Part shown: positions 38,144 to 47,477 of the stretch, in pieces
Position numbering within the stretch: position 1 is the stretch's first letter
Layout of the letters: each line of letters starts with the position of its first letter
Source of the DNA: CAKZML01 sp963823435
GTDB lineage: Bacteria; Pseudomonadota; Gammaproteobacteria; Steroidobacterales; BM003
Direction of reading: 5' to 3'
Assembly (NCBI GenBank): GCA_963823435.1
Contig: CAWGLN010000001.1
Span: 1,621,434 to 1,685,433, forward strand
DNA length: 64,000 bases
The notes under the pieces: generated by a model
The model's database searches: none
The model's input: only the letters and a program-made list of their open reading frames with translations
Told to the model about the DNA's origin: nothing
Position numbers and translations under genes: made by a program

Positions 38144-38383
38144 ATGACAAAAGTGGGACGTAATGATCCCTGCCCCTGCGGCAGTGGCAAGAAATTCAAG
38201 ACCTGCTGCCTGGGCAAGCATGCAGGGCAAGATACATTTGGACAAAAGCTCCTGATGTGGGTGGTGATCGCGATATTGGGCCTGGGTCTGGTCGCAGGGA
38301 TCATGACCTATGTGCGCTCGGATGATGCGAAGGCCAACCCGCCCGACAAAGTCTGGTCGGAGGAACACCAGCACTTCCACTAG
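38144..38383 (+). CDS. SEC-C motif small membrane protein
   Basis: 79 residues from the ATG at 38144. The N-terminal RNDPCPCGSGKKFKTCC is a complete SEC-C zinc motif (CxC...CC), as at the end of SecA. It is followed by one membrane segment (LLMWVVIAILGLGLVAGIM) and a short polar tail ending EEHQHFH. SEC-C normally binds SecB or ribosomes. Joined to a TM helix it could tether a zinc knuckle at the cytoplasmic membrane face. A shared terminator separates it from the convergent M3 peptidase gene. Confidence 0.8.
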   Translation: MTKVGRNDPCPCGSGKKFKTCCLGKHAGQDTFGQKLLMWVVIAILGLGLVAGIMTYVRSDDAKANPPDKVWSEEHQHFH

Positions 38384-38408
38384 CTGTCAGGGGGTCGGTG
38401 TTCTCATA

Positions 38409-38450
38409 CAAAAAAGGGGCGGATCCCCGTTATCGGATCCGCCCCTTGTT
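38409..38450. terminator. Bidirectional terminator
   Basis: Stem GGGGCGGATCC (38416-38426) / GGATCCGCCCC (38435-38445). A run of A on the left serves the reverse-strand peptidase gene, and TTGTTGTTT on the right serves the forward SEC-C gene. Confidence 0.88.
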
Positions 38451-38491
38451 GTTTCAGTCCACAGCCTGGAGACTGAATCGGCCAGGGTGAC

Positions 38492-40645
38492 TTAATGGCC
38501 GGCAGGTATCGGGAAGCCCCGGTCGCGCAACAGCGCATTGATCTTCGCATCACGACCACGGAAGCTGCGGTAAGCCTCCGCCGGATCCACCGCGTTGCGT
38601 ACCGAGAACAGGTTGTCCACCAGTTTCTTCGCGACACCCTTGTCATAAAACCCGCCGGGGGCCTCGGCAAACGCCTCGGCGGCATCGGAGGTCAGCACAT
38701 CTGACCACATATAGCCGTAATAGCCGGCAGAATATCCCTCGCCCGAGAAGATGTGCCCAAACTGTGTGGAACGATGACGCATCACCATTTCCCTGGGCAT
38801 GTTCAGGGCGGCAAGGGTATCGCGCTCGAAAGCCTGCGGGTCGATGTTGGCCGGATCAGCGGTGTGGAACTTCATGTCCATCAGCGCCGAAGCCAGGTAT
38901 TCAGTGGTCTTGAAGCCCTCGTTAAAGGTCGCCGCTTTCTTGATCTTGGCCACCAGTTCGGCCGGCATGGGTTCGCCCGTCTGGTAGTGAACCAGGAACT
39001 GGTCGATCACCTTGTCGGTGGTCAGCCAGCGTTCCAGCAACTGGGACTGAAACTCGGTGTAATCTCGCACGCCACCGTTCAGGGTCGGGTAGGCCACCCT
39101 GGATGACAGGTAATGCAGAGCGTGGCCGAACTCGTGGAAGTAGGTCTCCGCATCGTCCCAGGAAATCAGCACCGCCTCGCCGGGGGCGCCCTTGACGAAG
39201 TTGGAGTTATTGGATGACAACACCGTCTTCTTGCCGTTAAAGGTCTCGTGGCCACGATAGGCTGTGGCCCAGGCACCCGAGCGCTTGCCGGTACGTGCAA
39301 AGGGGTCCAGGTACCACAAGCCGATGTGCGCGCCGCTGTCTTTGTCGGTAACTTCCCACACCTTCACATCGGGGTGGAAGACGGGAACCGAGCCCGCTGG
39401 CACAGGGGTGAAGTTGAAATTGAATATTTCTCCGGCCACGAAGAACATGGCCTCACGCAGTTTGCCCAGCTGCAGGTACTGCTTGACCTCATCCGAATCC
39501 AGGTCGTACTTGGCCTTGCGGACTTTCTCGGCATACAGGCGATAGTCCCAGGGTTCGATGGTGATGTCCGCCTTCTCCGCGTCGGCTATCGCCTGCATGT
39601 CGGCGACCTCTTCCCTGACCCGGGCGATTGCGGCCGGCCACACGGCTTCCATCAAGCCCATGGCCGCCTCGGGTGTCTTGGCCATGCGATTCTGCAACTG
39701 CCATTGGGCGTAGTTGTCGTAGCCGAGCAGGGCGACTCTTTCATCGCGCAGTTTCAGTATCTCGGCGATGATCGCGTTATTGTCGTTTGCGTCGCCGTTG
39801 TTGCCACGGTTGTAGTAGGTACGCCAGACACTCTCTCGCAGGCCGCGGTCATCGGAGTAGGTGAGGAAGGGGTCCATGGACGACCTGGTATTGGTAATCG
39901 CCCACAGGCCGGCCTTATTCCTTTCGGTTGCGGCCGCCGCGGCGGCGGCCTTGATGGATTCGGGCAGACCGCCAAGCTGGTTTTCGTCAAGATAGGTGAC
40001 GTAGGCTTCCTCATCCGCCAGCACGTTGTTGGAGAACTGGGTTTGCAGCTCTGCCAGGCGCTGGTTGATGGCGGCATGTCGGTCCCTTGCTTCCCCCTGC
40101 AGGGTGGCGCCATAGCTGGCAAAACCGTCATACACCAGCCATACCAGGCGTTGTTGGTCAGCTTGCAGCGTCTTGTACTCTTCTCCTTCGTACACTGCCT
40201 TGACCCGCGCGAACAGTTTGTCGTTCTGGCTGATCCTGGAACGAAATTCCGCCAGCTTGGGCGCCATTTCCTGCTGAATGACACGGAATTCCGCTGACGA
40301 CATATTGGAGCTCCAGATACCCCAGTAGGGATAGGCCCGATTCAGGTCCCCCCCGGTCTTTTCCATGGCCAGTATGGTGTTCTCGAAGGTCGCGGCCTCG
40401 CTTTGGTTGGCAATCACCTCCAACTCGGCCAGGTTACGCGCCATGCCGGTTTCCATGGCCGCCCCGGCGTCGGCAATGTCCATCTTGTCGAATGCCGGTA
40501 CGCCGCCATAGGGGCCGGTCCATTCAGCCAGCAGGATGTTGCTTTCAGGAGCCGGTGCTGCGGTGTGCTCAGGTGTCGATTTGCTGCAGGCTCCCAGCGT
40601 TGCGGCCAGGGCCAGACCGGCGATCAGGGATAGGAATTTACGCAT
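38492..40645 (-). CDS. M3-family oligopeptidase (Dcp-like), lipoprotein
   Basis: 717 residues. Signal peptide with lipobox LGAC (Cys 20) and a Ser/Pro/Ala linker. The catalytic zinc motif HEFGHALH is at about residue 500, followed by FQSQLLERWL with the third ligand Glu. The C-terminal lobe includes HIFSGEGYSAGYYGYMWSDV, a hallmark of M3A dipeptidyl carboxypeptidases. It should trim short peptides in the periplasm while anchored to a membrane. Single gene with its own terminator at 38409-38450. Confidence 0.94.
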   Translation of the reverse strand: MRKFLSLIAGLALAATLGACSKSTPEHTAAPAPESNILLAEWTGPYGGVPAFDKMDIADAGAAMETGMARNLAELEVIANQSEAATFENTILAMEKTGGDLNRAYPYWGIWSSNMSSAEFRVIQQEMAPKLAEFRSRISQNDKLFARVKAVYEGEEYKTLQADQQRLVWLVYDGFASYGATLQGEARDRHAAINQRLAELQTQFSNNVLADEEAYVTYLDENQLGGLPESIKAAAAAAATERNKAGLWAITNTRSSMDPFLTYSDDRGLRESVWRTYYNRGNNGDANDNNAIIAEILKLRDERVALLGYDNYAQWQLQNRMAKTPEAAMGLMEAVWPAAIARVREEVADMQAIADAEKADITIEPWDYRLYAEKVRKAKYDLDSDEVKQYLQLGKLREAMFFVAGEIFNFNFTPVPAGSVPVFHPDVKVWEVTDKDSGAHIGLWYLDPFARTGKRSGAWATAYRGHETFNGKKTVLSSNNSNFVKGAPGEAVLISWDDAETYFHEFGHALHYLSSRVAYPTLNGGVRDYTEFQSQLLERWLTTDKVIDQFLVHYQTGEPMPAELVAKIKKAATFNEGFKTTEYLASALMDMKFHTADPANIDPQAFERDTLAALNMPREMVMRHRSTQFGHIFSGEGYSAGYYGYMWSDVLTSDAAEAFAEAPGGFYDKGVAKKLVDNLFSVRNAVDPAEAYRSFRGRDAKINALLRDRGFPIPAGH

Positions 40646-41351
40646 GAGTGAGAGTCCTCGGTAACAGCCCGGAAAAGAGCTCGATTTCAGCCGCCGAGTG
40701 TACCTTTTCTTTAGGGTGAAGACACAGGAGCAAGGGGCGAGTGACCAGGATCGGGGGCTGTCTACCCCGCGACCGCACCTTATCTATTCATGGATTGACA
40801 AGTTGCAGTACCTGTAGTTTCCGGAATGCTGGCGTGAAGGTGAGCTGATTAGCTTTGGCTTTCGGGGATATGGATATACCCGGGAAGGGAGTGGTGCCGA
40901 GGTCCGGCAGAACCGGTAAAGGGCCCCGGTTTGGACATCGCCCAACCTCGGGTCTGTCGGTGGCTCCCAAGGGGATTGCGCACCTTATACTCGTCGTCAT
41001 CGTGACCAAGCGAGCCCGGCCTCGCTCGCTCTTTAGTTGAGCGATTGGTTCGCCAGCCAGCGGCAGCGTTGCTTTTCCGGGACATCGAGCGCCAGAAAGC
41101 GATCCGAAATTTCGTCGGAATCTGTTGTATTTATGACACAAGCTCTGTTTTGAATGAGCGGAGACCTTGGGCTGAATCAGCGTTCACACTAGATTTTCCC
41201 CATTGAATTGAGTGTTTACTGGCAATCAGAAGGGTGGTATAAATACCCGATGCGTTGTGAATTATTTACAACGTTTTGGCTGTTGGGGGGGCGCCACATG
41301 ATGGTGGTGAAATCCGACGGCATACATAAACCATTGATATGGGGAATTTTC
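40646..41351. other. Intergenic region before the TonB receptor
   Basis: About 700 bases between divergent genes. Weak open frames (40788-41141 reverse, 40855-41040 forward) have no recognisable content. A good promoter is present at 41215-41243, leaving roughly 100 bases of leader before the receptor ATG at 41352. An upstream in-frame extension from 41208 is not likely to be translated. Confidence 0.6.
41215..41243 (+). promoter_or_regulatory. Sigma-70-like promoter of the TonB receptor gene
   Basis: TTTACT (41215-41220), a 17-base spacer and TATAAA (41238-41243), matching consensus at 4/6 and 5/6. Its start point near 41250 supports the ATG at 41352 as the true start. Confidence 0.6.
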
Positions 41352-44260
41352 ATGTCTAGAAATAGCAAGCTGCATGACGCGGTTCGGCTGGCGCTGGGGG
41401 TTAGCGCAGGCTTTCTGACGTTATCCATTGCGCCTGCCGTAATGGCGCAAGACGCTGAAGCAAATGCTCCGGCGATCGAAGAGATCGTAACTACAGGTTC
41501 GCGCATCAAGCGCGCTGACATTGATAGTGCAAGTCCGGTAACGGTTATCGATCGTAGTTCGATCATAGCCACCGGTATTACGGACGTCGGTGATCTGATC
41601 CAGAGTATGCCGTCCATGTCCGGTTCGCCGATAGGCACCACCACAAACAATGGTGGTAATGGTGCGGTGCTGATCGACCTGCGCGGCCTGGGCACCAATC
41701 GCACGCTTACCCTGATCAATGGTCAGCGTACGGTGGACGGTGGTGACTACCAGACCATTCCTGTCAGCATGATCGAGCGCGTTGAAATTCTGAAAGACGG
41801 CGCCTCGGCCATATACGGCGCTGATGCGGTGGCCGGCGTGGTCAACATTATCACTCGTCGCGATTACGATGGTTTGGAAGTTACACTCCAGACGGCTGAC
41901 TGGGCGGACAGCAAGGGCGCGCAGGATTCCTTCAACCTGGTCAGCGGTGCCGAGTTCGATGGCGGTAACTTCGTATTTGGTGCCGAGTTCGTCAAGCAGG
42001 AAGAGGCTTATCAGGCAGACACTCCTTGGGATTTCATGAAGGATTCTTACTACATTTATCCTGAAGGCTGCGAAAACCAGGTGACTGCACCCTACGATGG
42101 CACGCCCACGGGTGGTTGCTATCCTCTCGGTTCTTCCCGTATACCGGAAAGCCGTCTGCGGTTCCCGAACAACGGTACTTTCTACATTGACCAAACGGCT
42201 ACAAATCCGTACGAAGCTGGACTGATGGCACCGTATGATGGTCGTAACTACAACTACGCTCCCGTTAACTACCTGCAGACTCCCTACGAGCGTTTGAACC
42301 TGTTCGCAGAATCGCATTTCGAGATTTCAGACAAGCTTCGGGGCAATGTTGAAATCCGTGGTAATTTCCGCGAATCCAGACAGGAATTGGCACCCTTGCC
42401 CTACACTCCTGGTGATCCTTTCTACAACGGCTTCTTCGATCTCAACGGCGATGGCAATCTTCAGCCCTACGCAGGTATTTCGGATCAGAACTACTACCTG
42501 CGCCAGGCGATTGATATCTATAACGCCGCCAACGGCACCTCGCTGGTGTACGAGCCAGTTGTCGACGCCCGCCGTCGTATGATTGAAACCAAGCGTGCAT
42601 TTGAGCAGGAAATCACTCAGTTCCAGTTTGTTGCCGGTCTTGAAGGCGATCTCGATAACGGCATGTCATGGGATCTGTTTCTGAATCAGGGTTACCGCGC
42701 CCGCACGGATGTTGACTTCGGTCAGTTCTCGGGTGCCCGCCTGCAGAATGCCTTGGGCCCATCGGCCGACCTGGTTGGTAACGACGGTATTCCCGAGTGC
42801 TATGCTGACGTGAATGATCCCGGCACCCTGATCGCTGGCTGCGTGCCGCTGAACTTGTTCGGTGGTGGCACGGTCGAGCGCAGCACGGGTGCGATCACCT
42901 CTTCGTCGCTGACCCAGGACATGATCGACTACGTGTCGATCGACCTGGTCGATACCTATGTCACCAAGCAGACTGTTACCGGCGGTAGCATCACGGGAGA
43001 AGCATTTGATCTTCCCGGTGGCGCGCTGGGATGGGCCGCAGGCGTCCAGTACCTGAAAGACGAGTTCAAGTACACGCCTGACTCTGCCAAGCAGTCTGGC
43101 GCCGTTACCGGTAACGTCGGTGCGGGCACCATTGGTAGTCTGACCACGCAATCGTATTCGCTGAAGTCCTGGCTCCGGTGTTCGACAACGGCACCCAGGA
43201 AATCCTGCTGAAAGCCGGCGTGCGTTACGACGACTTCGACCTGTTCGATTCCGAAACCACCTTCCAGTTCGGTGTGGAGGTCCAGGCCATCGAAGATCTG
43301 AAGGTTCGTGGCACCTATGGCACCGTGTACCGCGCACCGAATATTGGTGAGTTGTTCGGCGGTGTGGTGGACAGCTTCCCGCAGTATGTGGATCCCTGTA
43401 CCCGGGTACCGCTGCCAGCGGGTTGCGCCCAGGTGGGCTTGCAGCTTGACACCCAGGTCCGTGCGGCCGTTGGCGGTAATATCAACCTGATCCCTGAATC
43501 CGGCGATACCTACACGGTTGGTGTGGTGTGGACACCGAGCTTTGGCGATCATAACTTTACCGGCACGCTCGACTATTGGTCGGTTGAACTGGAAGACGGT
43601 ATCAACGCACTGGGTGCCCAGTTCATTCTGGATGACTGTTATGAGAATTTGAACGCGGCCGCCTGTGCGCTAGTCACTCGTGACGCCAACTACGCTGTGA
43701 CCCTGGTTAGGGATACCGCGTTGAACCTGTCATCACAGACCGCCAAGGGTGTCGATACCGAGATCCGCTGGAACTTCAGTTCCAACATCGGTGACTGGGA
43801 AGCGTCTATGTTGTGGGCCCATATGCTGGAACGCAACTCCGAAGCCTTCGCGGGTGCAGGTGAAACTGAATTTGCCGGACGCTTCACTGCCGGCAGCAGT
43901 GCCTTCGCCGAGGACAAGATGAACTACAAGCTGCAATGGATGCAGGGTGGTTTCACCGTGGCCTATCTTGGTGAGTACATCAGTGCGCTGGACGCGGATA
44001 CCTTCTGTAACTGCGGTGATGGCAACCAGCCTGACGGCAGCTACATCCAGAAGATTGATGCTCAGCTGTACCATGATCTGGTCGCTTCATATTCCTTCAG
44101 CGATTATGGCATGGAAGGTTTGACCCTGGCCGGTGGTATCACCAACTTTACCGACGAAGCACCCCCCTTCATTGAAGTGGGCTTCAACGCCGGTACCGAT
44201 CCGTCAACATATCGTATGTTCGGTATCGGCTACTACCTGCGTGCGACGTACAAATTCTGA
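41352..44260 (+). CDS. TonB-dependent outer-membrane receptor, one frameshift
   Basis: Start ATG at 41352 (MSRNSKLHDAVRLALGVSAG) with a signal peptide ending AVMAQDA. The TonB-box-like EEIVTTGSRIKR precedes a plug domain (SPVTVIDRSSII, LRGLGTNRTLTLINGQRTVD, GASAIYGADAVAGVVNIITR). A 22-strand barrel follows. The frame shifts near 43175, between TTQSYSLK and EVLAPVFDNGTQEILLKAG, and the barrel finishes YYLRATYKF at 44260. About 969 residues. Cys-containing loops (EGCENQ, TGGCYP) recur. It imports a ligand of unknown nature; the sulfotransferase/methyltransferase cluster beside it is the only hint. A terminator follows. Confidence 0.93.
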
Positions 44261-44287
44261 TCGATCTTTCAGATTGGGATGAATTGG

Positions 44288-44317
44288 GGAGGGCCGCTAA
44301 CGCGGCCCTCCTTTTTT
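44288..44317 (+). terminator. Rho-independent terminator of the TonB receptor gene
   Basis: GGAGGGCCGC-TAAC-GCGGCCCTCC followed by six T, 27 bases after the stop. Confidence 0.93.
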
Positions 44318-44399
44318 ATATGGTCGAGTAAACGTTTCGATCTCGTGGCGCAAGTAGACCGGGGTTCGCTTTTTGGGGCAAAGGGGAGGGTGGTTGGTT

Positions 44400-44804
44400 T
44401 TATTCTGCCTTGGCTTGTTGCCAGAGACTCGCATCTTCAACCAGTTCGTACAGCGCCTCTGCTTTCTTTACCAGATCGTAGCCCGCATCGCCCAGTTGCT
44501 CCGCATCTAGCTGCCACTGCAAAGAAAAATGCCTGGCGGCGTCGCGAGGTGTGGCTGCCAGGGATGAATGGACCAGTGTCACCGGGGCATCACCGCAGAT
44601 GAACCACTCGAAACCACCAGATTGTCCCTGTTCACGGATTCGACCGATCAGCAGCGTAAAGGGCAGCACCCAGGCCGTTTTGGCTTCCACGACCATGCTT
44701 TCAAAACGAGCCCTGCCAGTCAATTCACGAACCGCCGCGTCCAGTCGCTGCTTGGTCCATTCGTCAAGCTCTTTGCTTTGGTGGGTCAGGTTTTGTTCAG
44801 TCAT
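44400..44804 (-). CDS. DUF4826-like protein
   Basis: 134 residues, no signal or membrane segment. The core GGFEWFICGDAPVTLVHSSL followed by ATPRDAARHFSLQWQLDAEQ resembles DUF4826-type proteins, small soluble proteins of unknown function. Residues 36-60 (MVVEAKTAWVLPFTLLIGRI) form the preceding strands. It follows the methyltransferase gene by 12 bases on the same strand, so the pair is an operon. Similarity is by memory of the domain pattern and could be only distant. Confidence 0.55.
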   Translation of the reverse strand: MTEQNLTHQSKELDEWTKQRLDAAVRELTGRARFESMVVEAKTAWVLPFTLLIGRIREQGQSGGFEWFICGDAPVTLVHSSLAATPRDAARHFSLQWQLDAEQLGDAGYDLVKKAEALYELVEDASLWQQAKAE

Positions 44805-44816
44805 TATACCGTCCCT

Positions 44817-45809
44817 TCAGATCTCGGTAATTGCCGGGCGGGCAGCGACAATGATCCACGCCAGGGGTAGTGCGATACCGGGTGCCATCAGCGGCCCAGC
44901 TTGCCTCAAGTTGCATTTGCTGGTTTCCAGGTCGGCGCAAATCTTCTTCAGCCCCGTGTCGTCAATCGACGACTCCATCATCGAGGACATGCGAGCGACA
45001 TAGGCCTCGAGCTCATCGTTCATGCGACCGAGCCACTCCAGGACCTCATCGGGGTCGAATCGCTGCATTTTCGCGTGAATGCCGACAACGTCACGGTACA
45101 GTCGCGCAACCGTGTCGCCGGCGACATGCTCACCATGCTCTGCAAGGATGTCTTCCAAGGTCTTGACCGCAGGCGCGAGCTGAGAGGCTGCAGAGTCATA
45201 GGGAGCCCTGTCCGCACCGCGCACGGCTGCGAAACCTGATTTGAACATCTCGATAGCCAAGGGGATGAAACCCGATTCCCGCACCCTGGATGTCGCATCC
45301 AGGCTGGCCGCACATTCAAGGTGGATGACTCCGTATCGGTGATGCAGCAGCAACGCCATTTCACCACCTTCAGTCAGTAGGCGTGCCGCCTCCGAAATAG
45401 CTTCCAGACCGGCGTATTCGACACCGAACTGGCTGGTTATCACATCAAAAGACCCGGATTCCATTGGAATCTGGCGGGCATCGCACACCACGCCGCGAAC
45501 ATCTGGAAAACGATCGCGTATGTTGGAAATCGAGGCGGGTGATATGTCCACGCAGCTGATAGCCATCGGCTTGTCACTGGTTACAGCGAGTGCGCATTCT
45601 ATGACCGCTCCGTTGCCGCTGGCGATGTCGAGAAGTGAAAGAGGGTCTTTACGGTGTTTTAAGGTGGCGAAGAATTTGTCCCAGAACTCGTGGATGGCCG
45701 GATGGCTAACGCCACCCACGCCGTAGGCGCCGGCCCGTGCCGTGCCGTTCCAGTAAGTCTCCCAGCTTCGTGCCACGCTCGCGGCATCGGATTGTTCTTG
45801 TGTCTTCAT
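44817..45809 (-). CDS. Class I SAM-dependent methyltransferase (cluster copy 1)
   Basis: 330 residues. SAM motif I is LLDIASGNGAVIECA (about residues 59-73), the acidic strand is ISCVDISPASISNI, and motif IV is SFDVITSQFGVEYAG. The start ARSWETYWNGTARAGAYG and the HHRYGVIHL segment after motif V are shared in outline with the second methyltransferase at 50409-51374, so they are paralogues. A hydrophobic C-terminus (MAPGIALPLAWIIVAARPA) might dip into a membrane. It diverges from the first sulfotransferase across 69 bases. Substrate unknown. Confidence 0.85.
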   Translation of the reverse strand: MKTQEQSDAASVARSWETYWNGTARAGAYGVGGVSHPAIHEFWDKFFATLKHRKDPLSLLDIASGNGAVIECALAVTSDKPMAISCVDISPASISNIRDRFPDVRGVVCDARQIPMESGSFDVITSQFGVEYAGLEAISEAARLLTEGGEMALLLHHRYGVIHLECAASLDATSRVRESGFIPLAIEMFKSGFAAVRGADRAPYDSAASQLAPAVKTLEDILAEHGEHVAGDTVARLYRDVVGIHAKMQRFDPDEVLEWLGRMNDELEAYVARMSSMMESSIDDTGLKKICADLETSKCNLRQAGPLMAPGIALPLAWIIVAARPAITEI

Positions 45810-45878
45810 TGAGTATGCATGCGAAAAAAATCAGAACAGACCCTAGTATACCTACTCCAATTCCATAACAATAACGCA

Positions 45879-47477
45879 ATGGACAAGACAGCAATGAGCC
45901 CAGAGATATCTCGACTCAGTAACGCGGCCCGTGGGGCCGTTGAAGCACGCGAATGGGCAGCAGTAGGGCATTGCGCCAGCGAAATCCTGCGCCTGGACCC
46001 TGAGAGCGCCGAAGGTCACTTCCTGGCCGGTCTGGCCATGAAAGTCGAGAGGAAGCCTCTCAGGGCCATAGAGACCTTCGAGCGGGTGCTGGAACTGGAT
46101 GAGAGTCGCTATGATGCCGCGGTCGAACTGGCCAATCAATATTCGATAGCCCGCCGCAACGGCGATGCTGCCGACTTGTTGGCAAGATACGAGGAGGCCT
46201 TGTCCAACAGCCCTATCTACCTGGATATGGCAGGTACGATTTATACCGAGATTGGCCTGTCGGAGCGGGCATGGCCCCTGTACCAGAAGGCCACTGCCTT
46301 GCAGCCTGGGGTCGACCTGTTTCGGGCGAACCTGGCAGCCTGTGCTGTATACCTGGGAAAGATTGAGGAGGCACGGGAGAGCTACCTGGCGCTTCTGCGG
46401 CGCTTTCCCAACCACCGCCGAAACCATTACCAGCTCTCGCGCCTGAAGAAGGCCCAGGACTCCAGTCACATAGACCAGATGCAGCAAATCCTGCTAAAGA
46501 GCAATGAACCCCCCAAGCACAACATTCCACTGTATTTCGCGATTGCCAAGGAACTCGAAGACCTTGAGCAATGGGAATCCTCTTTTGATTACTACAAGAG
46601 AGCTGGTGATACGGTTGTGTCCGCCGCTGACTACGACGTGGCCAGGGACATCGCCCTGATAGATCAAGTGATTGAAGTATGCAACGCCGGCTGGCTGGCA
46701 AATAATTCGCAAGACCGGCAGCTAGATGATTCAGGCAAGACACCAATCTTCATCGTTGGATTACCGCGCACAGGGACGACGCTGACCGAGCGAATTCTCT
46801 CCAGCCATTCCCAGGTTGATAGCCTGGGTGAAACATTGTTTCTGCAGATGGTGTTACGGCGAGAAAGTGGCGTGGCCAGCGTCGAGAACATGAATCCGGA
46901 CATGATTGCAGCCGTGGCACAAAAGGATATGGGCCTGATCGCCAAAGGCTATGTCGATGCGGTGCGCTACCGCCTGGGCAGTGCGCCGATGTTTATCGAG
47001 AAATTGCCGTTCAATTTCCTTTACCTGGGCTTTATCGCCAGGGCCTGGCCGCAGGCCCGCATCGTGCATCTCACGCGCAACCCGATGGACGCCTGTTTCT
47101 CGATGTACAAACAGGTGTTCACCTGGGCCTACAAGTTCTCCTACTCGCTGGAAGACCTGGGCCGTTACTATCTCGCGCATGATCGACTGGCTCGACATTG
47201 GCGGAGCCTGCTCGGAGATCGCCTTGTCGAGGTAGAGTATGAATCCCTGGTTGCCGACCCTGAAGACCAGGTACGCGGCCTGCTTCAAAAACTTGGCCTT
47301 GACTTCGAAGAGTCCTGCCTGCAGTTTGATCGAAACAAGGCGCCCAGCACAACAGCCAGTTCGGTGCAGGTGCGTGACAAGGTGCACAGCGGCTCGGTCG
47401 GACGCTGGCGGCGTTTCGAGCGGCAATTGCAGCCCTTGCGCGAGCAGTTGGAGAGTGCCGGTATCCGGATCGAGTGA
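45879..47477 (+). CDS. TPR-sulfotransferase (tandem copy 1)
   Basis: 532 residues from the ATG at 45879; 45894 is also possible. The first ~270 residues are tetratricopeptide repeats (GHFLAGLAMKVERKPLRAIE, RYDAAVELANQYSIARRN, LYQKATALQPGVDLFRANLA). The sulfotransferase domain then has the PAPS 5'-phosphosulfate loop IVGLPRTGTTLTERIL at about residue 293 and the 3'-phosphate loop LTRNPMDACFSMYK at about 399. No signal peptide, so it acts in the cytoplasm, taking sulfate from PAPS. TPR-fused sulfotransferases resemble the tyrosylprotein sulfotransferase type more than small-molecule enzymes, so a protein or glycan acceptor is plausible. Its last four bases overlap copy 2. Confidence 0.92.
   Translation: MDKTAMSPEISRLSNAARGAVEAREWAAVGHCASEILRLDPESAEGHFLAGLAMKVERKPLRAIETFERVLELDESRYDAAVELANQYSIARRNGDAADLLARYEEALSNSPIYLDMAGTIYTEIGLSERAWPLYQKATALQPGVDLFRANLAACAVYLGKIEEARESYLALLRRFPNHRRNHYQLSRLKKAQDSSHIDQMQQILLKSNEPPKHNIPLYFAIAKELEDLEQWESSFDYYKRAGDTVVSAADYDVARDIALIDQVIEVCNAGWLANNSQDRQLDDSGKTPIFIVGLPRTGTTLTERILSSHSQVDSLGETLFLQMVLRRESGVASVENMNPDMIAAVAQKDMGLIAKGYVDAVRYRLGSAPMFIEKLPFNFLYLGFIARAWPQARIVHLTRNPMDACFSMYKQVFTWAYKFSYSLEDLGRYYLAHDRLARHWRSLLGDRLVEVEYESLVADPEDQVRGLLQKLGLDFEESCLQFDRNKAPSTTASSVQVRDKVHSGSVGRWRRFERQLQPLREQLESAGIRIE

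Noticed and set aside
41421..42317. 298-codon reverse frame opposite the TonB receptor
   Set aside because: Shadow of the plug domain; no motif, no ribosome site.
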